This document shows, piece after piece, positions 37,359 to 46,812 of a DNA stretch of 64,000 nucleotides (position 1 is the stretch's first letter; each line of letters opens with the position of its first letter). Both the position numbers and the translations under genes were made by a program. The stretch is from Marinobacter similis (GTDB lineage Bacteria; Pseudomonadota; Gammaproteobacteria; Pseudomonadales; Oleiphilaceae), in contig NZ_CP007151.1 in NCBI RefSeq assembly GCF_000830985.1, positions 3,286,001-3,350,000 on the forward strand, written 5' to 3'. A model generated the notes under the pieces. It did not search any database. It was given only the letters and a program-made list of their open reading frames with translations, and was not told the DNA's origin.

Positions 37359-39051
37359 GTGAGTGACATGAAAAGCCGCCTTCGGGTGCTGCTGATTGAA
37401 GACTCTGAGGATGACACCTTCCTCCTGTTGCGGGCTCTGAAAAAGGGAGGTATCGAGCCGTACTACAGAGTGGTCGACAGCGAGAGCGCGATGGAAACCG
37501 CGCTCATGGAGGAAACCTGGGATATGGTCATCACCGACCATAGCTTACCTGGTTTTACCTCCTTTCGGGTGCTGGAGCTGAGCCGTCAATATGCGCCCGA
37601 TTTGCCGGTGATTATCGTGTCCGGTTTGATTGGTGAGGACGTGGCGGTAAGTGCTATGAAGCCGGCGCCCAGGATTACATCATGAAGGACAACCTGAACC
37701 GGTTGATTCCTGCGATACAGCGCGAGATGCGGGAAGTGTCCATCCGCCTTGCCAAAAAACGTGCCGAATCAACCCTGGAGCACATGGCCTACCACGACAG
37801 CTTGACCGATCTGGTCAATCGTCGGGAATTTGAGCGCCAGCTTGTTCAGTCACTCCATGATTCCCGCAAGTCTGCGCGCGATTGCGTGTTGCTGTACCTG
37901 GATCTCGACCAGTTCAAGATCATCAACGACACCTGTGGCCACATGGCTGGCGATGAACTGCTTAAACAGCTTTCGAAATTGCTTGGCCAGAAGCTCAGGG
38001 GCTCTGACACCCTGGCGCGATTAGGTGGCGACGAGTTTGGGGTACTGTTGCGGAACTGCGACGCGGTGGATGCCCGCAAGGTTGCCGAAAACCTGTGCAA
38101 AGAGGTCCGTGAATACCGTTTTGTCTGGGAGGACAAGCCGTTTGCCGTCTCCCTCAGCGTTGGTATGGTCATCATGGGGAGCAATTACAAGACGGCCAGT
38201 GAACTGCTCAGCCACGCCGATCTGGCCTGCTATGCCGCCAAGGACCGGGGGCGGGATAACGTTCAGGTGTACGAGACCAGCGACCTGAACATGCAGCAGC
38301 GTCAGCGCGATATGCATTGGACCAGTCGCCTGCAGAGCGCGCTGCAGACCGACGACTTTATATTGTACCACCAGGAAATGATTGCCTTGCAGGAAGCCGG
38401 TGCCGACGGATTCCGCACAGAATTTCTGGTGCGTTTGCGTGACGGCGACGACATCGTACCCCCGGGCGCTTTTATTCCGGCCGCAGAGCGCTTTGGTCTG
38501 ATGCCACGCATTGACCGGCGAGTCATTGACCTGGCGTTTTCCTACCTGGACCGCACGGGCCTGGGCCGGGAAGCACGGGCACCTTTTTCATCAATCTGTC
38601 CGGTGGCTCACTGAGTGATGGTGAGCTTTTCCATTACATCCACAGTAAGGTTCAGGACTATTCCATCCTGCCTGCCAGAATTTGCTTTGAAATCACGGAA
38701 ACGTCTGCAATTGCGCACCTCAACGACACGATTGGTTTTATCGAACGAGCTCGCCAAGAGGGTTTTTCATTTGCCCTCGATGACTTTGGCACGGGAATGA
38801 GCTCCTTCACCTACCTCAAGGCCTTGCCCATTGATTACCTGAAGGTGGATGGGGGCTTCATTCAGAACCTGCTCGCCGACCCGATTGATATGGGGATCGT
38901 TGACGCCTGCAACCGTATTGGCCATGCCGCCGGACTGAAAACCATCGCCGAATTTGTCGAAAACGACGAAGTGAAGGATTGCCTCACTAAACTCGGTTTT
39001 GATTACGCCCAGGGTTACGGCATCGCAATGCCGGTTCCCCTGAATGAATAA
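37359..39051 (+). CDS. Receiver-GGDEF-EAL cyclic-di-GMP protein (two frameshifts in this sequence)
   Basis: About 564 residues after repair. Receiver (VLLIEDSEDDTFLLLRAL, phospho-Asp in MVITDHSLPG), then GGDEF with an intact GGDEF active-site motif (RLGGDEFGVLL), so diguanylate cyclase is plausible. The EAL domain has EFLVRL in place of EAL and keeps ITETSAIAHL, LDDFGTGMSSF and DYLKVDGGFI; phosphodiesterase activity is uncertain. Breaks near 37664 (AAGCC to AAGGCC) and 38574 (GGAAGC to GGAAAGC). Likely start GTG 37359; ATG 37368 is possible. Last gene of the YfiR-kinase-receiver set and its probable output. Confidence 0.85.
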
Positions 39052-39104
39052 CGCGAGCTAAGGCAAGAAGTCTTTCTGCGTCCTCTAAAGTTGTTGAAGA
39101 ACCT

Positions 39105-40829
39105 ATGCTTGATTGTGGTGATCTGATTCTTCGTTATCTGGAGCGCTTGGGCGTGGCATACGTCTTTGGTGTGCCTGGGGGTAGCATAGAGCCGTTTTAC
39201 AATGCACTTGCGCGCAGTGAGCGCCAGGGAGGTATTCGGGCCGTCACCGCTCGCCACGAAACTGGCGCCGCCTTCATGGCCGATGGTTATGCCCGGGAGA
39301 CGGGCAGGATTGGGGTCTGTTGCGCCACGGCCGGTCCCGGCTCAACCAATTTGCTGACCGGTGTGGCAAACGCCTACGCCGACAATATCCCCATGCTGGT
39401 GATTACGGCCCAGACCTCGCTGAACCGGTTTGGGCAAGGTGCCTTTCAGGAATCCTCCTGTACCGGCATCAATACCCTGGATATGTTCGCCAGCTGTACC
39501 CGTTACAACACACTGATCTCGCACCCCGAACAGCTGGAATCCAAGTTGCTGCACGCCTTAAGTCATGCCCTTGGCCAGCAGCCGGGGCCCGTGCACCTGG
39601 CCATTCCGCTGGATGTCATGCGGCACACAGTTGAAGACGCCTCGATGGCATTGGGCCTGACCGCCTTTATCCCCAACGAAGTTGTGCCGGATTCGGGCTC
39701 GGTCCAGCGGGTGGTGAGCGATCTCACTGACGTCATGCAGGCAACCATTGTGCTGGGTGAGGATGCCATCCACTCGGCTGATCAATGGATTCAACTGGCG
39801 GAGCTGCGACACTGGAATCTGGTAACCACACCCCGAGCCAAAGGCTTAGTGAACAGTTTTCATCCTCAATATCGAGGGGTCTTTGGTTTTGCCGGCCACC
39901 AAAGCGCGACTGAGGCGCTGAAACCTGAAAATGCCGACAGGGTCATCATGGTTGGTGCCGCTCTCGATGAGGTCTCCACTGCGGGCTGGAGTCCCGATGG
40001 CCTGTTGTCTGCGCGCCTGATTCACTTGTCCAGAAACCCGGGACACCTAACCCGGGCAACCATGGCGGGCCATGTGGTGTTGGGTGAACCCCGGCACGTT
40101 GCTGAGGCGCTTCTAAAAGATCTGGGTGAGTTGGAAAACAGAGCCAGTCTGATCGATTGGGACTTTACCGATGGCGTTCCGGAGTTCGTTGAAGGCCGTT
40201 TCCGGGAAAGCTGCTTCGACACCTCGGGCCCGGTAAAGCCGCAGGCGCTCATGACTTATTTGAGCAAGGCCTGTCCTGAAACAACACGAACACTCTTCGA
40301 TACCGGCAACAGTTTTTTGTGGGGTATCCACCACTGGAACGTGGGGCAGCCTGGCCGGCCCTTGCCTTCCCGAAACCTGTTCCACATAGGAGTTGGCTTC
40401 GCTTCGATGGGCTGGGCAATCGGGGCTTCAGTCGGTATTGCCCTGGCAGCTGGAGATGCGCCGGTTCTGTGTGTAACCGGCGATGGCAGCTATTTGATGT
40501 CGGGCCAGGAACTGACCACCGCGGCCCAAGAGAATTGTAACGTGCTGATGGTGATACTGAACGATTCATCGTTAGGGATGATTCGTCATGGTCAGGTGCT
40601 GGGAGATGCAGAGCCGATTGCCAATGAGTTGCCCCGCGTCGATTATGCAAAGATGGCGGAAGCTATTGGTGTGGAATCGTACCGGATCACGACGCTGGAA
40701 GACCTTCACGAGCTTGACCTGACTTCGATCCTGGCGCGGCCCGGTCCCTGCTTGCTCGATGTTCTGATTGACCGAGACGAGTCGCCGCCGATGGGCGTCC
40801 GAATGAAAGTGCTCAACGAGACAAAATAA
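39105..40829 (+). CDS. Acetolactate synthase-like thiamine diphosphate enzyme
   Basis: 574 residues with the three-domain ThDP layout. Pyr domain: FGVPGGSIEPFYNAL and the catalytic glutamate E52 in TARHETGAAFMADGYAR. PP domain: ThDP/Mg motif beginning GDGSYLMSGQELTTA with Asn in NDSSLG. The active Glu rules out glyoxylate carboligase, where it is Val. It decarboxylates a 2-oxo acid by family; carboligation is likely but the acceptor is unknown. No ilvN-like regulatory subunit follows. Instead two citrate-synthase-fold genes follow 11 bases later, suggesting a dedicated pathway rather than branched-chain amino acid synthesis. Confidence 0.8.
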   Translation: MLDCGDLILRYLERLGVAYVFGVPGGSIEPFYNALARSERQGGIRAVTARHETGAAFMADGYARETGRIGVCCATAGPGSTNLLTGVANAYADNIPMLVITAQTSLNRFGQGAFQESSCTGINTLDMFASCTRYNTLISHPEQLESKLLHALSHALGQQPGPVHLAIPLDVMRHTVEDASMALGLTAFIPNEVVPDSGSVQRVVSDLTDVMQATIVLGEDAIHSADQWIQLAELRHWNLVTTPRAKGLVNSFHPQYRGVFGFAGHQSATEALKPENADRVIMVGAALDEVSTAGWSPDGLLSARLIHLSRNPGHLTRATMAGHVVLGEPRHVAEALLKDLGELENRASLIDWDFTDGVPEFVEGRFRESCFDTSGPVKPQALMTYLSKACPETTRTLFDTGNSFLWGIHHWNVGQPGRPLPSRNLFHIGVGFASMGWAIGASVGIALAAGDAPVLCVTGDGSYLMSGQELTTAAQENCNVLMVILNDSSLGMIRHGQVLGDAEPIANELPRVDYAKMAEAIGVESYRITTLEDLHELDLTSILARPGPCLLDVLIDRDESPPMGVRMKVLNETK

Positions 40830-40840
40830 ACGGGATTAGT

Positions 40841-41670
40841 ATGGCAACAGAGTACCAGTACCACTCCAACATCTGGCTGGAAGAGCCGGAGCCCGACAAT
40901 CCGTTCGCAGCGAAGGCTTGTTACTGCAGCGGCTATGACGTTTATGGTGACGTCATTCCCAACGCAGGATGGTTTGAATATCTGCTGCTTATGTTTAAGG
41001 GTGAGCGTCCGGAAAAGCACGATACCGTTTTGCTAGAGCGGCTGGCGATGGTGCTGGCTAACCCTGGCCCGCGAGAGGCCAGCGTGCGTGCTGCAATGAA
41101 CGGGGGTGTAGCCGGCACGAACACAGTTCTGCGCTCATGGCAGCCCTGGCAGTCGGGGCTGGGCAATATGGTGGTTCTCAGGAACTGGCCATTTGCATCA
41201 GGCTTTGGGAAGAGTGCCAATTCGATTTTGAAAAGTGGTGCGATAGATTACTCAGCCCGAATCAGGACGACCGTGCGGATATCTGGCTGCCAATTGAGCA
41301 CGCTCCGGGTTTTGATCCCAATGGTGACGTAACTCCGACGCCGATTCTGCAATCCCTTGATCTGTTGGTCGAATTGGCACCGGCCAATGGTGCGCTCTCC
41401 TGGTTGCAGGCTAACAGGCAGGCACTGGAGCAACACGTGGGTTATCCCCTGGCAATGAGTGGGCTGGCTGCAGCAGCAATGATCGATCTGTCCATGGATG
41501 AGGATCAGGGCAGCATGCTTTATCTAATGTTGAGGTTGCCTGGCGCTGCGGTGCATGCGCTAGAGCAAAAGAAGGTGGGCTGGAAAAAATTCCCCTTCTA
41601 CGGCCCTGCAATCGAGTTGGACGAAAGTGCAACCGATGCTGGCAACGATCAGGAGACGCTGCAGAAATGA
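40841..41670 (+). CDS. Citrate synthase/citryl-CoA lyase-fold protein 1, catalytic residues replaced (frameshifted)
   Basis: About 276 residues after adding one G near 41128 (TCTGCGC to TCTGGCGC). Fold signatures: DVYGDVIPNAGWFEYLLLM near the N-terminus and LRLPGAAVHALEQKKVGWK at the end, like citryl-CoA lyase. The active-site positions are changed: LHGGA reads QYGGS (His lost), GFGHP reads GFDPN (His lost) and NVDG reads AMSG (Asp lost). It overlaps the next gene by ATGA. By alignment it is a pseudoenzyme or has different chemistry. Confidence 0.75.
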
Positions 41671-42464
41671 GCCACAAACGACTATTAGAGACCGAGAAGC
41701 ATTGGTTAACCCGCAAAGGAAAAGCTTACCTGTCGGATAGGGTCATTGTGCATGGCAAAGACCTTCACCAGGAGCTTGGAGACTTCGATTGGATTCACCT
41801 CTACCTTTACGTGATTTTGGGCCGTGATCCTGGCGTAAACGTCGCAAAACTTCTGAACTCTTTTTGGGTGTCCACGAGTTACCCAGACGCGTCTATCTGG
41901 CCGAATCATGTTGCGGCTCTAGGGGGCACCGTGCGATCCACGGCAAGTTTGTCGCTTATGGCCGGAATGAGCATATCGGAAGCTTCCATTTACGGTCGTC
42001 GCCCGGAGGTCCGCGCACTGGATTTCTTCTATCGGGCGGGGGCGCACTGTGATGCTGGCGGCGACTTATTTGAGTTTATCGAAGAACAAAGGGCTGCAGG
42101 ACGAACGCTATACGGCTATGGCCGGCCCCTGGCAAGCACTGATGAGCGGATTCCCTACACGCTTGCCAAGGCTCGGGAGTTTGAACTGGATGGCGGTCGG
42201 TATCTCAAAATGGCACTGGATGTGCACGCATATCTGCATGAAAAATACGGTTATTCGATGAACGTTGCCGCAGTTCATGCTTCGCTGGCTGCAGACATTG
42301 GATTGAACTGTCAGGATTATCAGACCTTCGCGACACCCGCTTTTGTGACTGGCATCGCGCCCTGTTATCAGGACGCACGCGATCAGCCTGAGGGCAGTTT
42401 TTTCCCCGTGCGTTGCACCAACATCGTTTACAACGGGCCTGCTAAGCGGAAGTGGAGCGCTTAA
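41667..42464 (+). CDS. Citrate synthase-fold protein 2, catalytic residues replaced
   Basis: 265 residues, frame intact. Same fold by VIVHGKDLHQELGDFDWIHL, the small-domain motif GYGRPLASTDERI and the C-terminal TNIVYNGPAKRKW, which matches the closing Y-x-G-P of citrate synthases. Again the key residues are altered: the His of the GPLHGGA position is absent (IYGRRPEV), the GFGHP His is Arg (GYGRP), and the NVD Asp is Ala (MNVAAV). Coupled to protein 1, so the two may form a heterodimer. Its TAA overlaps the stop of the converging receptor gene. Confidence 0.75.
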   Translation: MSHKRLLETEKHWLTRKGKAYLSDRVIVHGKDLHQELGDFDWIHLYLYVILGRDPGVNVAKLLNSFWVSTSYPDASIWPNHVAALGGTVRSTASLSLMAGMSISEASIYGRRPEVRALDFFYRAGAHCDAGGDLFEFIEEQRAAGRTLYGYGRPLASTDERIPYTLAKAREFELDGGRYLKMALDVHAYLHEKYGYSMNVAAVHASLAADIGLNCQDYQTFATPAFVTGIAPCYQDARDQPEGSFFPVRCTNIVYNGPAKRKWSA

Positions 42465-44591
42465 AACTGGTACAGGGCCTCAACATAGGCTGAACGGCCA
42501 GGGAGTGGGAAATCGCCCGGAATCGCCGGTCTCGGATCGGCATACGGGCTGGGAGCTCGGACATCCGCATTGAATGCGTTCCGGACCGACATTGCGATAT
42601 CAAAGCCTCGCCATAGGCCCTGGGTGCGGGCGGTGAAATCGACGGTAGTGTAGTCATCCACCGGCGCTCTGGGATCGCCAGCAGATCGTTTCTGCTCCCC
42701 GACGTAGTTCACTTGGGTATTCACAGCCCAGGTCGGTACCACTTGCCATTCAGCGCGCGCGTAAGCCTGGTGATTAGGCGCCTGCCCTACCGATTCGTTT
42801 GTTTCCTGGTCCTCGGCCGTCTGGTAGGCGTAGTTCGCCGCCAGATTCAGGTTATCGAGCAGTTGATACGTCACTTCCAGCTCGCCACCATGGCCTTTGC
42901 GTTTTCCGGAATTCTTGTACTGCGTGGCTACCGGACCGGCAATGGGTTCGGCATTGATCAGGTCGTCAATTTCGTAATAGAAGACGTTAACGCCGTAATA
43001 AAGGCGGGAGCTGGCCTGGTAGGCGAGGGCAAGTTCCAGAGTGTCGATGGTTTCCGGGTCCAGTTCGTCGTTGCCCACCAGAATAGGGTTGTTGGCGACA
43101 TACTGTTCGTTCAGTGAGGGCGCGCGGAAGGCCCGGCCATAAAGCAGTTTGGTGGTCAGGTTGTCAGTGGTGGCCCATACCAGCGCAGCTCGAGGGTTTA
43201 CGGTTTCCCCAAAGTCCGCGTAGTAATCGTAGCGAAGCCCGCTCACCAGCTGCCAGTTCTGGGCAAATTGCCACTCGTCCTGAACAAAGGCGTAATAGTT
43301 TTTCCGATCCTCTTCCGGCATCCACACCTGATTCGGATCGTCTGAAACGTCGACCACTTCGCCCTTGGGGCTGAAATCCGTGTTGAAGTTCTTACTCTCG
43401 GAGACATCGTAGAGATCCGCCCAGAAGGCGCCAATGCCAGACAGGATGCGGTGATCTTCCACGTTGCTATAAATGGAGTTTAGGTCCAGTCGCACCTGCT
43501 GTTCCTTGTATCCAGGGCTGCCCAGGAATCCGTCTGGAAAAGCGCCGTTAAAGGCCCCAGGAGGGTAAAGGACGATGTCGTTTTCGGGTTCCTGAGTAAA
43601 GTTGAAGTAGCTGATGCGGGATTCAACATCCAGGCCGTCTACAATTTCCAGCCAATGGTAGCTGTAATCCAGATTGATGCGCTGAGATTCGTACTGCCCT
43701 CGGGGTCGAGCGCCTGTGCGAGTCCGGTGACCGTTTCGAGATTTCTCCGGTCTTGTAGGCCCGCCCGGAAGTCCCAGCGGTCTCCGTTGATTTCCAGCCG
43801 AGCGTCGAAATGATCTGCAGCGGCGTTTACCGGGCCAGGGGCGAGGGAGGCCGAGGTGCCGAAGTCTTCGTCAAAATTGGTCTGGGCATCCCGTTCAACG
43901 TTTCGGCGCCAGCATCGGTGCTCTCTTGTTCCAGAACGAGGCTGATATCAACTTTGTTCCAATTTGTGGCGGCCTCAACCCAGGCGCTTTTGGTATTGAA
44001 ACTGCCGACACGGGTGCCAGTCACCACGCCCTCGATGTCCTGGGCACTCTTGGTGATGATGTTGATGACACCTGCGTAAGCGTCTGCGCCATAGAGCGCC
44101 GATCCAGGCCCGCGAATTACCTCAATCCTTTGAATGGCTTTCACCGGCATTCCGCTCCAGGAGTTGCCGCGGTTGCCGAACATCGCTGTTGTGGCCGGAA
44201 TGCCATTGATCAGCAGCAGCGCCTGAGCGTTTGAGGTGGAGGTAATGCCCCGAAAAATGTACTTGGGTGCAAACCCCTGGTCAGAATGGTTTACATGCAA
44301 ACCAGGCACAGTTTCAAGTACCTGGTCCAGATCGGTTGCGCCGATTGCTGCAATGTCCTCGGCACTGATAACAGAAGTAATGGCAGCGGCTTTATCCAGC
44401 GGCGTTGCCGTCCCGGAGGCAATCGACACCACCCTGATCTGGCCGAGTTCTTCCAGGGAAATATCCCAGAAAGGGTCGTCGCTCTGGTTTGCGGTAACGG
44501 AGGTAGATCCCATCGTGCAGGCCAGCGCCGAAGCCCCAAGGTAGCGCCGGGCTCTGGATCTCAACATAGATGGACCGTTTGGGTGGATCAT
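42461..44591 (-). CDS. TonB-dependent outer-membrane receptor (two frameshifts in this sequence)
   Basis: About 710 residues after repair. Signal sequence (LRSRARRYLGASALACTMGS), plug domain (AAITSVISAEDIAAIGATDL, IQRIEVIRGPGSALYGADA) and a 22-strand-type barrel ending in the aromatic SAYVEALYQF. Breaks near 43877 and 43704 are each repaired by one extra G. The start at 44591 has GAGG nine bases upstream. Plug type is that of cobalamin/siderophore-like receptors, but no Fur box or biosynthesis genes are near, so the ligand is open. It converges on the citrate-synthase-fold genes. Confidence 0.85.
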
Positions 44592-44946
44592 GGCCTAGCC
44601 TCAGCGCTACTGCGAATCTGGTTGGAACTGTTGGTGCAATTCTATTGTTATTGGCAACAGCCAGGTGCACGGAATAGCCGGAGGTCTGGGTTAGAAACCT
44701 TGGTCGAGCATAGAGAATTGCTGGCTAAACCGAAGTTTAGACCTAATTGTAGTTGAATCAAACTCAGACCAAGGATCTGATCTGCTTCTTTTTGTTACAT
44801 AGTATGTCGGAGGTTTCAGAACCTTCGTGGGCAGTGAAAAGCGTCACAAATCCGTCAAATCGAGGGGCGCGCAACCCGGTCAGGCTATAAACTGTTCAAA
44901 AACCGTCACGCCCATCAGGGTGGCTGAAACAGTCAGGGTTGAGAGC
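44592..44946. other. Intergenic region with dyads between receptor and secreted-protein genes
   Basis: 355 bases, no supported gene. CTAAAC-CGAA-GTTTAG at 44725-44740 is a perfect 6-bp dyad; it is nested inside a wider inverted repeat CCTTGGTC (44698-44705) and GACCAAGG (44767-44774). These look like operator sites for the divergent receptor (minus) and the small gene (plus). No Fur-like 19-mer was recognised. Confidence 0.45.
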
Positions 44947-45407
44947 ATGGATAGGCGCAGGGAAGATGGGGGAGTCAGGAGCTTGGCCGCGCGGTCAGGA
45001 GTTGTTGCGTGGGGCTGGTGCTATTCGCCCTGCCGGTGAGCGTTGGTGCCGAGAGCCCGCGAGTTGATACCGCCTTTGAATACGAAGAGCGTTCCACTAT
45101 TGAGAACATCCCGCTGCGCTCTATAGAAGAAGACGCACTTGCCAACACCGTGATTGAGGGCGGGCTGGCGGCACCTGCTGGCGGTGTTCCAGTAACGCCG
45201 GCAACTGACGACGATTTTTATCTCGATCCACTCGCCTTGCAGCCTCGCGACAGCCGAACCGACCTTGGGCGCTCTGAAATTCCCGTTGAAATCCGCTTCA
45301 GCAACCCGAAATCCATCCCCGGGCAAATTCACGGCAATAACTACAGCATTCGCCCACCGGCAAACCGTAGCTACGATGCTCTGAATATCAACATGACTGA
45401 GCGCTGA
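44947..45407 (+). CDS. Small secreted protein, unknown function (frameshifted in this sequence)
   Basis: Repaired, the protein starts at ATG 44947 (MDRRREDGGVRSLAAR), and one G added near 45009 leads into VGLVLFALPVSVGAESPRVD, a complete signal peptide with cleavage near VGA. The mature part of about 115 residues is acidic and Asn/Pro-rich, has no cysteines and ends ALNINMTER. No family recognised. It lies between the divergent receptor and a convergent lone integrase domain. Confidence 0.55.
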
Positions 45408-45418
45408 GTCGCGCGGTC

Positions 45419-45729
45419 TCAGGCTGCGGCGGTATCGCCGATTTCGGTTTTGCCCAGTACGTCCTGATAAAAGAAGGTCAGCGCCTGGCTGGCCTGGTTC
45501 AGGCGTGCTCGCGATACCTGAATACGGTCACTGAGATAGGTGAGAAACTGCTGGCGGTCTTCGCCGGCCAGAGATTCCGGATCTTTCAGGTCGTGGAAAA
45601 GCACAAAGCGGGTAATCCAGTGCAGATAGGTTTGCTCTGCGCGCTGGTGTAGATCCTGCTCACGAATAGCGCTTTTTACGCGGCCAATCAGGCCAGGTTG
45701 GGATTGTTCAAGTGCTCGGTGACATCCAT
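45419..45729 (-). CDS. Stand-alone phage-integrase N-terminal SAM-like domain protein (frameshifted)
   Basis: About 103 residues. The part LHQRAEQTYLHWITRFVLFH followed by DRQQFLTYLSDRIQVSRARL and QALTFFYQDVLG is the core-binding SAM-like domain that precedes the catalytic domain in tyrosine recombinases, notably the integron type. No catalytic Arg/Tyr domain follows: the gene stops at 45419. With one C added near 45693 the N-terminus reads MDVTEHLNNPNLA; as written a longer start at 45745 is used. It is a remnant or a domain protein with DNA-binding role. Confidence 0.72.
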
Positions 45730-45810
45730 GAGTAACTGCGTCCATTGGGTTCTTGTTGTTAGAGTGCGCGCATCTTATGACAATCGTTTGAACGTCGCAA
45801 AATTTCTGGC

Positions 45811-45842
45811 AAAAAAATAATCCCGGTCAGATAGACCGGGAT
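45811..45842 (-). terminator. Intrinsic terminator after acyl-CoA-binding protein gene
   Basis: Minus strand: ATCCCGGTC, five-base loop, GACCGGGAT, then TATTTTTTT. Nine-bp perfect stem, 21 bases past the stop. Confidence 0.92.
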
Positions 45843-45862
45843 TTGGAGGCAGGCGGCGGGAG

Positions 45863-46123
45863 TTATTTCAGGGAGTTCAGCTTATCAATGTACTGCTGCA
45901 TGGCTTCCTCGCTGGAGGTGCCTTTCAGCTTGTCCCAGGCGTCGAACTTGGCGCGCGCAACAAAGTCCATCATGCCCGGGCGCTTGCCGGAAACGTCGCC
46001 TTCGGTGGCCTGCTTGTAGAGGGCGTAGAACTCAAGCTTCATCTCGTTTGAAGGCTGAAAATCGCCTTCGGCGTTCTGGATGTAGTTGACCGCTTCGTCA
46101 AACTGGGTTTTCAGGTCGCTCAT
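45863..46123 (-). CDS. Acyl-CoA-binding protein (ACBP)
   Basis: 86 residues, the usual ACBP size. The four-helix signature is present: FYALYKQATEGDVSGKRPG and DFVARAKFDAWDKLKG. It binds long-chain acyl-CoA in the cytosol. The start at 46123 has AAGGAG nearby; the ORF extends to 46198 but without support. ACBP is common in eukaryotes and patchy in bacteria, chiefly lipid-rich marine and environmental ones. It fits an organism that stores or degrades wax esters and alkanes. Confidence 0.93.
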   Translation of the reverse strand: MSDLKTQFDEAVNYIQNAEGDFQPSNEMKLEFYALYKQATEGDVSGKRPGMMDFVARAKFDAWDKLKGTSSEEAMQQYIDKLNSLK

Positions 46124-46273
46124 CTCAATCTCCTTGTGGGTAAGCATTGGTTGTAAAAGAGTTCGGCCGAGTATAGCCACCGCGCGGGCCAACGTCATTG
46201 GCCAAACGTTCCTTTCCTCCGACGAATGGGGTATTGTCCTCAGCCAAAAAATTGGATATGGAGAGTGCCGTTT

Positions 46274-46765
46274 ATGGCCAATGCCAACAAGTTGTCCGGA
46301 ATAGTCAATAAAATCAATCGCCTGCCTGATTTCGCCCGTTCCAGGGCCCTAACTCTATTTTTTGGCAAAGTGGTGCCCTTCACCGGCACTACCGGTATCC
46401 GTATTGAGTCCCTCGACCAAGAGCGCTGCGTGATCAGCCTTGCCAACAAGCGCCGGGTTCAGAACCACATTGGCGGCGTACACGCGGTGGCATCGCTGGT
46501 GCTGGCCGAGTCCGCAACCGGTTTTCTGGTGGGCCTGAATGTGCCAGACGACAAGGTGCCCGTGATCAAGACCGCCAGCGCCGAATACACCCGCCGCGCC
46601 AAGGGCGACATGACCGTGCAAGCGCACCTTACCGACGAACAGCGTGAGCGCATGCGCACCGAGGAAAAGGGCGACGTGTCCGTGCCGGTTACCATCCACG
46701 ACAGCGAAGGCAAAGAGCCGATCGAAATTGAGATGGTCTGGGCCTGGACGCCGAAGCGCCGTTGA
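46274..46765 (+). CDS. DUF4442/PaaI-like hotdog thioesterase
   Basis: 163 residues from ATG 46274. Hotdog-fold segments RVQNHIGGVHAVASLVLAE and VIKTASAEYTRRAKGDM match the DUF4442 family, putative acyl-CoA thioesterases. The HIGGVHA segment is the equivalent of the HGG active-site turn of PaaI. Divergent from the ACBP gene. Substrate unknown. Confidence 0.82.
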   Translation: MANANKLSGIVNKINRLPDFARSRALTLFFGKVVPFTGTTGIRIESLDQERCVISLANKRRVQNHIGGVHAVASLVLAESATGFLVGLNVPDDKVPVIKTASAEYTRRAKGDMTVQAHLTDEQRERMRTEEKGDVSVPVTIHDSEGKEPIEIEMVWAWTPKRR

Positions 46766-46812
46766 GGCTGAAAAGCATGTGGCCCGGTAAAACTTTGCCC
46801 GGGCTCACATTC

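Noticed and set aside
39105..40829. Glyoxylate carboligase completing a gcl-hyi-glxR set with the genes at 29.6-31.3 kb
   Set aside because: The catalytic Glu is present (Gcl has Val), the gene is 8 kb away, and its neighbours are citrate-synthase-fold genes.
44592..44946. Fur box upstream of the TonB receptor
   Set aside because: No GATAAT-like triple repeat matching the Fur consensus was found; the dyads present are of a different type.
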